Origin: Paramarasmius palmivorus
Lineage: Eukaryota; Basidiomycota; Agaricomycetes; Agaricales; Marasmiaceae
DNA length: 19,244 nt
Reading direction: 5' to 3'
Assembly (NCBI GenBank): GCA_037176845.1
Contig: JAYKXP010000373.1
Coordinates: 1-19,244 of the forward strand
The translations under genes and the position numbers were made by a program. Shown here in pieces: positions 10,186 through 19,222 of this stretch (positions are counted from its first letter, which is position 1; each line of letters begins with the position of its first letter). The notes beneath the pieces are model-generated. The model was given only the letters and a program-made list of their open reading frames with translations, had not been told where the DNA came from and searched no databases.

Positions 10186-13100
10186 ATGCCTCCAACCTCA
10201 ACTTACACCAGAACAGACGATATCGACTCTGACTTGACTGATATCGAAGGCGACGATGAATCAGAAGACGAATTGCAAGAAGAGGAGCAGATTCAAAATC
10301 CAGTTCAAAAACAGAGCACACCGTTGTCATCATCGGCATCCACTTCGAAGCTTACCTCTCGACCAACCAGATCTTCAAGTCGGAAACCGAAGAAGGAACC
10401 TACTCCAGAAGAAGATTTTGAACCCGATTTGGAGACTCCGCTAAACAGACCTATGCCTTGCATTTGGCTGTATAGTACGTGACCAGCTTCCAACCTTTTT
10501 ATAGGCTTTTTTAACTCATGCTTTTCGCTCTTTTCAGCTCAAATGAACAAAGGTCTAATAGATCTCGATCCAGAATATCAACGAGGCGCGATTTCATTTC
10601 GATTTTGAATGTTGACTCGTTCGCTTACCTTTTTTTGACGTATCAGACGTTGTATGGAACGATTCAAAGCAAACTTATTTGATAGATTCTATCCTCAACA
10701 ACCATTCTGTATCCGAGATCATCTTTGGTGAGTAACAGGATTAAAAACAGTACTCAGTCGCTGAAAATCTCCGTAGGCGTCAAAAAAAGCAAGGGCATGG
10801 AAATGAGGACTTGTATCGATGGAAAGCAGAGGCTGACCTCTATACGAAGGTAGGTTCTACGCTCTTGTTCAATCAAAGCCATTTCGTTGACTGAATGCCG
10901 TCTTCCTCAGGTTTATGAATGGCGAGGTGTGTGTGTATTCTATAGAAGCCAACGTATCTCTGACTGATTATGGGCGCTTTCCGCATCGCTGTGCAGATAC
11001 CTTGTGAGTTCCAACCGTGAAATTTGAATGCACTCAATCATTGGCTACATTCACAGACAAGAGCCCGTATGTCTTACTCTCTTTCGTCGCGCGCCATCGC
11101 TCACTATCAGATGAACAGCAAAACCTCGTGTAAATACTGGTGGACAACCTCGAACGTCAAAGGCCGGAAGGAGATACCCGAGCGTTTGCGGGAACGTTTC
11201 TCGAGCGCCACCATTACGTGCTTGGACTACAGAAATATCACAGACGATCAAGAACGAGATCTCTTTTCGGTTAGTACCAATTCTTTGCATTTTTCTGCGT
11301 TGTCACTGACACCACTCAGCGAGTCCAAAATGGCGTCGCGTTAACTTGTGCAGAGCGCCTCCAATCCATTAATGGTCCCCTTCCCACTCTCATTCGCGTC
11401 ATCAAACGCCAAGTCAACGATGCCTTCAATAACAATGTCAATTGGGGAAAGGATCGTGGTCGCGACTTTCAGGTCACTGCCCAGGCTCTATACCTCATCG
11501 AATCTTCTATGGAGTCCGGCAAGATGCCCACTCAACCTACTACCGGTCAGATCGAAAAATGGCTCATCAGCCAGAGCCAGAAGGATCAGGTGAAGGAACC
11601 ATTCCGTCGCAAGACCCACGAGGTCATTGCGATGCTCTGTGGACTTGTCGTAGATCCTAAACTTGGCGAACCATTCTCTATGGCCAAATACAACAGCAAG
11701 TTCAGCGCGATGGAGTTTATGATGACTGCGTACATGATCACGCTGTACGCCAAGGAGTTTTCGAACGAGAGGTTGAGCGTTGCTGTTGAATGTATCAGGA
11801 AGCATGCGCAAAGGGAGAGTCATGGAGAGGCAAAGTTCAACTCGAAAGCTTACAAGTACTTGCTGACATATGTCAGGAGGCAGTTGAAGCTCGATGTTCA
11901 AGAGATTACGGGGAAAGCACCGCAGACACCGGCACAGCAATACTGGGAGAAGAAAGCTAGTGCAATGGAAGCAACGCGGCAGCAGGTGAAGAAGGAAGTG
12001 AAGAGGGAGGTGAAGAAGGAGATAAAGAAGGATGTCAGGAAGGAGACAAAGTTCAAGGTGGACAAGGCAGGAGACACGGTTATGGGGGATGATACGCAAG
12101 GGGAGGATAGCGATGTTCCGTTGATGAAGAACTTGAAGCGCAAGCACGCCTCTATGGGCTGCAATGGTGGTGCTGATGAAGATGACGCACCAAAGCATGC
12201 CAAAGCTAAACGAAAGCTGGCCACTTCGGCATCTACTTCTGCTATGAAGCAGGAGACCAAGCCCAAGGAGAAAGTCGTCACCAAGGGCGGCTCAAAGGAG
12301 ACCCTGGTTCACGCGCCCAAGAGCCGCTTGGATAAAGTCGGACGCATTCCAAAGACCAGTTCCTCAACCCCCTCCAAATCACAGACTCCTCTTCCCACCG
12401 CACCGGCTCCTCCATCTGCCACTGCACTTCCCAAAGCATCCGCTAAGAAGCCAATCGTAGCTCCCATCGACACCAAGATCGCTGCGGGTTCCGCCTCCAA
12501 ACAAGTAGCATCACGCACCAATAAACCTGGACCTTCAAGCTCATCGAGCATGATGGTGAGTTTGTCCATTCCCGGTGACTGCCTTCCAGAGCAGACTGAC
12601 ATCTCACGTCGACACTCCTCTATTCGGTCTTTTCCTGCAATTCCTGACTCTGTCCGATTGCAGCAGTCAGAGTCGATATCCCGCCCAACGACTCCACAGT
12701 CACAACTATCCCAAACTCCGGCGTCGGCCACATTCCCGGAGAATCCACCGATACGAACGATTCAGCAGGACATAATGAGTGGTGCATCACTCTCTGGCCC
12801 CGGGGACGTTGCCAGACCATCCCCTAGTGGCTCGATGTCACCACTTACACCAGTCCCCCCTTCAATGTCAGCATCAACATCGTCGTTGGGGCGAGGACGA
12901 CCCACTGGCAATGAACGAACGCTGTCTTCATCTTCCTCTCGACTTGCGAATCTGCGAGCCGCACGAGGCGCTTCCATGTCTACATCCACGTTCACGACCA
13001 CACCCACACCCATACCTACCACTGATCCTAGGCTCAGAAGTAAATCTACGGGCACCACATCAGGAGCAGGGTCGACGGTAGCGCAACCAGACACGGCTAG

Positions 13101-13392
13101 GTCAACTGTGAGTGCTCAACCACAGTGGCTTGCGTTGTCAAATGAAATTTACAAGAGTTTCCAGGATGTGTCGTTATCGTCAACGTCGGAGGTTCCATCT
13201 ACCCAACCTCCGAGTTCGTCGCTACCGTCCAACTCTATGCCACCTCAGACCGCTCAGAACCAGAGGTCTCCGGCCCTGCCACCGACTGCACCACGAGCAG
13301 ACCGTGGGCGAACGGTATCTGCTCATCAGTCGGGGTTAGCACCCCAACCTGGCCATAGGTACCACCCTTACCAGCGGCAAGGTCAGCATTGA
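10186..13392 (+). CDS. DUF262 (GmrSD/ParB-like) domain protein with long low-complexity tail
   Basis: DUF262 is the N-terminal domain of bacterial GmrSD-type restriction enzymes, a ParB/sulfiredoxin-like fold with nucleotidase activity; the role of fungal copies is unknown. The ATG follows CTCCACA. Exons: 10186-10474, 10538-10585, 10647-10727, 10777-10849, 10911-10926, 10997-11003, 11057-11066, 11119-11269 and 11320-13392, giving 915 aa without a frame error. Residues 1-90 are acidic and serine-rich. The DUF262 core follows: LIDLDPEYQRDVVW, CIDGKQRLTSIRRFMNGEIP (the DGQQR-like motif), WWTTSNVKGRKEIPERLRE, CLDYRNITDDQERDLFSRVQ and LTCAERLQSINGP, ending in a helical region near YVRRQLKLDVQEITGK. 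Beyond are a Lys/Glu tetrapeptide repeat, an acidic patch, basic clusters (KHAKAKRKL) and about 400 residues rich in S, T and P. Nuclear location is an inference from the basic clusters. The intron at 10586 starts GC. Confidence 0.85.
11986..12057 (+). repeat. Six 12-bp tandem units encoding a charged tetrapeptide repeat
   Basis: Within the DUF262 protein gene, six consecutive 12-base units of the type GTGAAGAAGGAR encode VKKE, VKRE, VKKE, IKKD, VRKE and the diverged TKFK. Hydrophobic residues every four positions among Lys/Glu suggest a charged single alpha-helix or coiled segment linking the folded core to the disordered tail. Confidence 0.8.
12556..12663 (+). other. Possible in-frame (3n) intron inside the DUF262 gene
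   Basis: A strong donor (ATG|GTGAGT) and a good acceptor (GATTGCAG|CAG) with a pyrimidine-rich lead bound exactly 108 nt, phase 0 at both ends, without a stop. Spliced or retained, the protein stays in frame, 915 versus 879 aa. It is longer than the other introns in this gene, so it may also be plain exon. Confidence 0.45.
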
Positions 13393-13727
13393 CCCTTTGC
13401 TTGTAAAGAGTCATCCTAGGCTCATGGCGCCATGTGTTTTAGAGTCTCCTCCAAGGTTGCTCAAAATCAAGGAAGTTGGAGAGGTTTGTGCCTCTCCCAA
13501 GCCGCTGATGCCGAAAGATGAGGAGCTTCCGGTTTCTCGGTTACCAACGCCACCACTTAGTGCTGGTCTGCCTACAAAGCCTTCCTACGATCATTGGGAG
13601 CCTGGAAGTGGATAAGGTAAGCCATCATGGTGAGCGAGACCATTGGCAGCCCGAGGATGGCAGGTATGATAGATCCAGAAGGTTTTCTGGGTCGAGTTCA
13701 TATCGACCGTCTTTGCGCCGGTATTAG
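13382..13727 (+). other. Coding-like extension after the DUF262 stop
   Basis: Directly after the stop codon (13390-13392) an overlapping frame stays open to 13615. It has the same proline/serine-rich style: VSIDPLLVKSHPRLMAP, then SPPRLLKIKEVGEV, PLMPKDEELPVSRLPTPPL and YDHWEPGSG. A donor/acceptor pair (AG|GTAAGC at 13617, GGCAG|G at about 13662) then leads to a basic end YDRSRRFSGSSSYRPSLRRY with stop TAG at 13725-13727. A single extra base near 13381 (GGCAAGGTCAGC) would join QRQ to VSIDPLL. It may be the original C-terminus cut off by a frameshift, or 3' UTR that reads by chance. Confidence 0.4.
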
Positions 13728-14037
13728 GCTGGTTTTCTTGATTCTTATCTTGATTGGCTCCCCCGCGTTTATGTGTTGATTTATTGTCTATGTTTATTGT
13801 TGATTTGTATACGCGTCTTTTCTTGTATCGCCTAGAGGTCATGCCATTCTTTGTTCATATGCTAGTCCTCGTTCTAGTTGTGTTCTTACCCTACACCTGA
13901 TTGAATTATGTTTACTTATATTCGACGTTATTATACCATACTTTATCTAGCGATACACTACACACCCCTTTGGTTATTGGTTCAAGCTCAATGAGTATCG
14001 CACTGATCAAATACTATGTACTACTTCCCCACAACTC
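13728..14037. other. Intergenic spacer between convergent genes
   Basis: This is an AT-rich stretch between the DUF262 gene (plus) and the secreted protein gene (minus). It carries T-rich runs such as tgatttattgtctatgttta, as expected for 3' ends of two convergent genes. No coding region is seen. Confidence 0.5.
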
Positions 14038-14507
14038 CTATTTCTTCCTGTCATTTGGCCCCCTACACCCGACAAAAGTCCCCGAAGCGTAATTCTTGCT
14101 GATAAGTTGTCCGTTAGGGTGAGTTATACTGACGACGTTCCAATCGGCGCAGCTTCCGCATCTGAGATATGTCCAACCTTAGCGGGCAGGAAAGAGGTCT
14201 CGCACGCACATCTCTTGAATGTCCACATAATAGGTATTCCCGGTGGATGATTTGACCGTGACCCGGCGTCGACCTTGGAATCCAAAGCCATCGGTAACAT
14301 GACAAGTTTCGGAAGGGGAGGTACCACCGCCGTCGATGAGGCTGATGTGAATATGAGTGTGGACATGAGCGCATCCTGGTAGTACACGTACACGTCGTTA
14401 CAGCAATACACGCCACCTGCTGAGCCACAGTTGGCTGGACTGTTTGCTCTGGGGATGGTGCTGGCAATGGCTAGCGGAAGAAAGGCAAGTAAGAGGTAGA
14501 GTTTCAT
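14038..14507 (-). pseudogene. Small cysteine-containing secreted protein, one-base frame break
   Basis: The ATG at 14507 starts a signal peptide (MKLYLLLAFLPLAIAS), then NCGSAGGVYCCNDVYVYY. The frame that follows as coding is shifted: GCAHVHTHIHISLIDGG, SETCHVTDGFGFQGRRRVTV and SSTGNTYYVDIQE. A missing base near 14385 would join them; the only splice alternative is a 41-nt intron with a weak GTGGCG donor. A second, better intron (14209-14162, donor GTGCGT, acceptor CAG, 48 nt) removes an in-frame TAA and leads to ICGSCADWNVVSITHPNGQL, ending at 14038. The product would be about 140 aa with seven or eight cysteines. The family is unrecognised; the GGVYxC start recalls small secreted fungal proteins. 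It may be intact with a sequencing error. Confidence 0.6.
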
Positions 14508-14537
14508 GGTAGTTGCGTGTTGACGTGCAGAGGGCTT

Positions 14538-15181
14538 TTATATGTGCATAACCGACCATCCGAATAACGAATTAGCGGGTGTATGAATCTCAAAACTCAA
14601 ATAGGTCATAGCTCGATCGCCCGACACTGGCATTCGGAGTTGAATGAGACTAGTATGCGACAATGCAAATACATCTCCAGCCCAGGCCTTCTCATCTCTC
14701 TCCGGAGTCACGGCCCCGATCGAATAAACCTGTGCTCTGGATCTAACAACCGATATCTCCCTCGACGGACCTGTGAAACGTATGTCCGACACGACATCCC
14801 GCAAGCTCTCAGTGTTCGTTCCTAGCTTTGCGCCGACCATGATCAACGTGGGCGTGATTCCCTGTTGCAGTCCAGTTTAGTCAGATTCGACTTGTGAATG
14901 GTGAGTTGACTTACAGCAGCCAACACAAAAAGCGGGTAAGGATCAAATATCGCTTCGCTACTATCCATGGTATTGACGATGATTAGAGTTGCTGGGTAGA
15001 TCATCCCCGACTCGAGTCTATAGCGAAGAAAAGACTCGATAATTAGTGTAACGTTCGAGTTGGGATGTGAAACGACTTGCATAATCCGGAAGATTGAAGC
15101 GAGCTGGTTTGTACACCCTGGATACACGCTTGTCGGTGGATCCACCAGATTTGTGAGGCTATAGGTGAAATGTGAGCTCAA
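14538..15181 (-). CDS. 3' part of a multi-pass membrane protein gene (Agaricomycete type)
   Basis: The last exon (14861-14538) and the one before it (ending at 14915, intron 14914-14862, GTAAGT...CAG, 53 nt) read together as the C-terminal end of a mushroom membrane protein type with about seven helices. Visible are YPGCTNQLASIFRIMQ, ESGMIYPATLIIVNTMDSS and DPYPLFVLAA joined across the intron to GITPTLIMVGAKLG, followed by a charged cytosolic tail (SLRDVVSDIRFTG onward) and stop 14538-14540. The ESGxxY plus GIxPTLIxVxxxLG pattern is characteristic of these proteins, whose function is unknown. The 5' boundary is arbitrary: the ATG at 15181 is the frame's first Met but is probably inside the gene or its intron. 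Upstream exons were not resolved. Confidence 0.6.
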
Positions 15182-16436
15182 TAGAAATTCGACGAGCAGT
15201 AGAGGTGGCGTATGGGTTGGAGCTTATGCGCTGATGGAACACCCGTATAGTGGTAATCTGTAGCCAGCCAAGTCAACGGCTGCAAGAACGAAAAGACAAC
15301 CCGAAGACACGTGCCTTCTCCAACAACGACACCCAATACACCTACTTTGGCACCAGATGGAGACGCCCAAGTTGCAGGATGCGAGAACATGCGGGTATAC
15401 TTGCATACATCACAACGCGACATCCAGCGAGTAGAGCACGCGAGTTCAGTGGTGGGTGTTTCAGGGAATGTGTCTGTTGAGTTTTGTGTTGAGTATCAAG
15501 CCATCAATATGCATGTTTTGGATTACCTAGAGCTCCATTACCCAGGTCAGCCAACAACCTAGTATTCCTTTGGACCTGCCGACTGTTCAATACGCGGCAT
15601 ATCGGCTCTAATGCTGGGGTGGTAGACGGGGATGTGGCAGGCTCGTGTGAGAATGTACTTGATGGTGGTATGAGAGATGGTCGGGTCAAGAGGAGGAGCA
15701 ACTTCAAGACCAAAAAACCGCGGTGGGTTGGTCGTTGCACTGGTGTTGAACGGCGGAGGTGTCGGGCTTGTGGTGCGTAAAAGAGCCAAAGGTGTTCTTC
15801 GCCACGTTTGGATCATTTGCAATGTGGAACCTCTGGATACGTGAGCCCAATGAACTTCGACTTGGATATGTGTGAGTGTTATTCAAGTCAATCCTGTAGG
15901 TAAGAGTTCGGAGGGATTGTGACGCTGTTAATCGACCGATGGGACGAGAGCAGCGGGACATAGTTCAACTCTGGACTGGAATGGCGGAGGGTGGGAGGAT
16001 GGTGCGTTCTGCGTAGAGTTTGCGGAGGCCTGGTCTCGAAAGATACAAAGGAACTTGAAGCAGTTTGGTTGAACGGCTGGAGGAAGAAATGTCAGTGAAG
16101 TTGGGAGACTGCGTTACTTTCGCGAGTAACATGTAGAAGAGAACGTTTTGAATTACTTTGTTGCGTTCTAGTCTTGACTTTTGAGTATCGTTGTGAATTT
16201 GAGGTCGTGGTTGTTGAGCAAATCGTCCCCGCGGCAGGCATCTTCGACGCGTCTCTTACCATACGCGCTGGCGCTTTGTGATCCTCAAGGCCTTGTTTCC
16301 GGCGTATCGAGGTTTGCATTCACTTGTAACTGAGAGGTATGTCGAGTTCTTTCTGTTTGCAGGACGATTCCAAATGAAGTTCTTCCGTAGTCGTTCTCGC
16401 TGCCTCTCGTCAACCTTCCACATTGGATACTCCAGG
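15182..16436. other. Unassigned stretch, likely containing unresolved minus-strand exons
   Basis: The upstream exons of the multi-pass membrane protein should lie here, but I could not identify its N-terminal helices in any frame. On the minus strand an ATG at 15961 gives MSRCSRPIGRLTASQSLRTL, a basic serine-rich start like a mitochondrial presequence. A different minus frame at 15822-15600 contains PPRFFGLEVAPPLDPTISH and IKYILTRACHIPVYHPSIR. Both look mildly coding-like, yet they do not join into a model I can defend. Plus-strand frames here show no recognisable motif. Confidence 0.3.
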
Positions 16437-16759
16437 CTATCCCGAATACAGCCCTTCTTTGAAACTCTTGAAGCCTCGATAGTCAGTGTTCAGGTCAATC
16501 ATTGGTAATGGTTGACCGTCTAGCTTCCAGACTTCAGGCCTAGCTTGCCATTCCCAGAATATTAGGTGTGCCTGATGCTCTCTTTCTTTGGGGCCGAAAT
16601 TTAATATGGGATTCAGGTCTATCATACACCAATCAATCTTGTACAGTCGCAACTTTCTTTGGACTGTCACCAAAGCCCAAAGCCTCCGAATCAAGGCACT
16701 CTGGCCAGTGGCAGCTGCCTCGTCTGGAATCTGAACACTGTAGCTGAAATCATTTATCC
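16437..16759 (-). CDS. Orphan exon, C-terminal end of an unrecognised protein
   Basis: From an acceptor (ggtgcag, ending at 16760) a frame runs 323 nt to TAG at 16437-16439. It reads INDFSYSVQIPDEAAATGQS, then LIRRLWALVTVQRKLRLYK, LNPILNFGPKEREHQAHLIF and WEWQARPEVWKLDGQPLPMI, ending FKSFKEGLYSG. Its balanced composition with many W, R and L suggests a folded domain. The upstream exon was not placed: a candidate at about 16840-16785 (PDTRDTSDSSHPLT) would require an intron of only 22 nt. I do not recognise the family. It could be the tail of a gene whose 5' exons lie in 16760-17327, or a remnant. Confidence 0.4.
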
Positions 16760-17327
16760 CTGCACCATTTCATTTCATCACGTCAAAGGATGTGATGAAT
16801 CAGAGGTATCTCTCGTATCTGGCCTGTTTGAACGATGAACGTGGGCGACTTGCAAATTAATTGCAAGAACGAAGCTAGACTCGGGAAGCAACTCACCGTG
16901 TGGCTTTAAGCTCTAATATCCACTGGCAGCAGCGGTACGTTTGCCACGCAGCCGTAGCTACTATCCTTCGGATACGAATCAAAGAAGATGCTCCCTACAA
17001 TTCATGAAAAGTGTCGACCCCCAGACGACAAATAGCTAGAACCAGTACACCGATCTGTGTCCGTAGAATGTGTACTTATCTTGAGCCAATGAAAATAGGT
17101 ACATTTACCGAAACCGAACCAACTAACTCCCCGGAAACACAACAAATGTACAAACTCCCCATATAGTATCATCGCCAGAGCCACAACGACAATGCCTCAT
17201 TGGCTAGTTGGAACAAGTTCTTATCTGCTTGACACGTTCCGCTCACTTGCAGCTCCTTGGGGAATTCAGAGAGTGCAACCACTGTATCATAACTGAAGTT
17301 CTACAACTACAGGATATTCTACGCACT
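16760..17327. other. Stretch with coding-like minus-strand pieces, no model
   Basis: A minus-strand block near 17285-17165 reads YDTVVALSEFPKELQVSG followed by CQADKNLFQLANEALSLWLW. It is preceded by a possible acceptor (gaacttcag). A good donor (GTGAGT) on the minus strand is at about 16899. These could be 5' exons of the orphan exon at 16437-16759, but phases do not connect without guesses. The remainder must hold the 3' flank of the 533-aa gene. Confidence 0.3.
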
Positions 17328-19222
17328 TCACATAAATAAGATGGCCACTAAGAGACTGAGTAGAAGGATTAGCAAGCGCTCAATGAGTCGCTCGTGATCA
17401 AAACCAAAAGCCCCAATAGATTCGGATGTTGCTGTTGGGTAGCTGCCTGTACGTCCAGATGTCACAAGTGTCAGTATCGAGCGAGCGTTAGTACCAAGTC
17501 TATACTTACCTGGCACGTCTAGGTCGCATTTCCCAGCCCCGTAATCTATCGTTTGCACGAGTGTTTCGGCTCTTACTGTGCAGGCCCCCTCTTTTCCAAA
17601 GATCTTGGCCTCGCAAGTGTGGTCTCGCAGCGGTTCGTGCCTACGACCTGGCATACTGCCAGGAGATTCCGACGTCTTGACATCCACCGTTGGATGATCT
17701 TCGACTAATGGTAACGACTCAGAACTTGGTTTTTCGAGATTTATACCGGGTCTTGAGGTTCCTAGAGAGGATGCTGAAGTTGAATGATGCTCTGTATGAC
17801 CGATATCATAATGACAGCCAAAAGGTGCGTGGAGTGGACTTACCTAGTGCTTTCCGATGATCTTTGCTTCGCTGGCCTATTGAAGTCGCCCCCCGGTTGC
17901 TCGTTACAGCTTGTGCATCTCTTCGACGATTCATCCGTTTTTCGAGAATCCGAGGTTTGCCAGGAGATTTGATGGTTAGTTTGCGAGCTCGGAGTTGCAG
18001 CCTGGGTCTGGTTCTAGTGGATTGCAAAGTCCTTACAGCCATTCTTGGCTTCTTTGCGCTGAATGGCATGGATGCCCGAGTTGAAGATTCACCTATAGTA
18101 ATGGGATTATCAATACTAAGCGGAGGATATAGGATATCGGTTCAAAACGAACCTCGTGGTACAAGATTGTTGCCGGCTAGCGATAGCGTATCGGAGCCCA
18201 AGTTGTCAAGATCTTCAAACCGACTTTCGTCCCCAATGACATCGAGAATAGGGAGGCCAAGTGAGAGAACAAAGTCCGTAGTCGCGAGGTCAAAGCCTTC
18301 GGAGATGTGGAGTTTCTGAATGACGGCGTAGTGACCACGAGACCAGATAGTGTCCCAGGAATCTATCCAAGAAGTAAAAGATGGCAATCCTAAATGTGCC
18401 CGTACGAGCTCAGGTACCATTGCTTGCCCAAGCGGATCAAAAGACCAGAAGTACTTCTCGTTCTGCACCCAAGATCTCCGGATAGCTTCGTCATCAGATG
18501 GTCGGGGAACAGGTCTTATGAATAGATAGACATTCGGAGAGATATTAGTTGCCTGGTGCGGTGAAGTGCATTCAAGGCGAAGAATGAAACCGGTAAGTAT
18601 AGCTAGTCCAAGTCAACAGATGGATCAAACATGACCAAACTAAAACATACCATAATCCTCCCAATCATCTTCATGAATCCCAAGTTGGCTGAACACGCTG
18701 TGTGCCTGAGCCAGCCATGATCCCTCCAGGGTCATCCATTCCTCCGGAGGATCCAACGCATACCGTAGACCAATCCCTTGAAGGTCTTGTGTCTCCGCTG
18801 ATGTGACAGTGAACCTATACCGAAGGTCGGTCAGCGACATCCAACGCCCAGCGTTTGCATACATACCGCACCGAGCCGTCATCCATGACAACCTGACTCC
18901 CCCTCATTCCATCAGGAATCCTACCATCCACCTTCCAAAGTTCATAATGACATCTTTCTCTGGCACCCGGCAATGTAGCAATGACATCTCGCGAGCACCT
19001 GTTGTATATCGCACCAGGGAGAGATGACAGGACAGGCATGACGTGTTGGTTGGCCAGGAGTTGTGAGAAAAGTCTGAGAGAGACGAAAATCCCACGGAGG
19101 ATAGTCCTAGAGGTGCATGTCCTTGTGAGATATTCAAAAACAGTGTCGTTGTTACTATATGTTTGGATGGGTAGATGGTTGGAATGGATGTTGGGCATGG
19201 TGTACTCGCCAGTGCTGTACAT
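17328..19222 (-). CDS. Unrecognised 533-aa protein with C-terminal membrane anchor
   Basis: Six exons (19222-18867, 18814-18651, 18602-18153, 18092-17844, 17773-17510, 17446-17328) with introns of 48-70 nt join in frame, 1602 nt in all. The N-terminal region includes CSRDVIATLPGARERCHYEL and VDGRIPDGMRGSQVVMDDGS, then FTVTSAETQDLQGIG. A folded middle part has NISPNVYLFIRPVPRPSDDE, WSFDPLGQAMVPELVRAHLG and SEGFDLATTDFVLSLGLPIL. A basic disordered part (SAKKPRMAVRTLQSTRTRPR) and a Ser/Thr linker precede a final hydrophobic stretch ERLLILLLSLLVAILFM with no tail after it, typical of a tail-anchored membrane protein. The WSFDPLGQ region resembles hypothetical proteins of mushroom genomes; no function is known to me. 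The start may instead be Met 9 (19198), or lie beyond the window if an earlier exon exists. Confidence 0.7.

Noticed and set aside
11488..12198. A 236-codon minus-strand frame
   Set aside because: It is antisense to the lysine/glutamate-rich part of the DUF262 gene; its leucine-rich, repetitive composition is what the complement of AAG/GAG codons yields.
17864..18319. A 151-codon plus-strand frame
   Set aside because: It is antisense to two exons and one intron of the well-supported minus-strand 533-aa gene.
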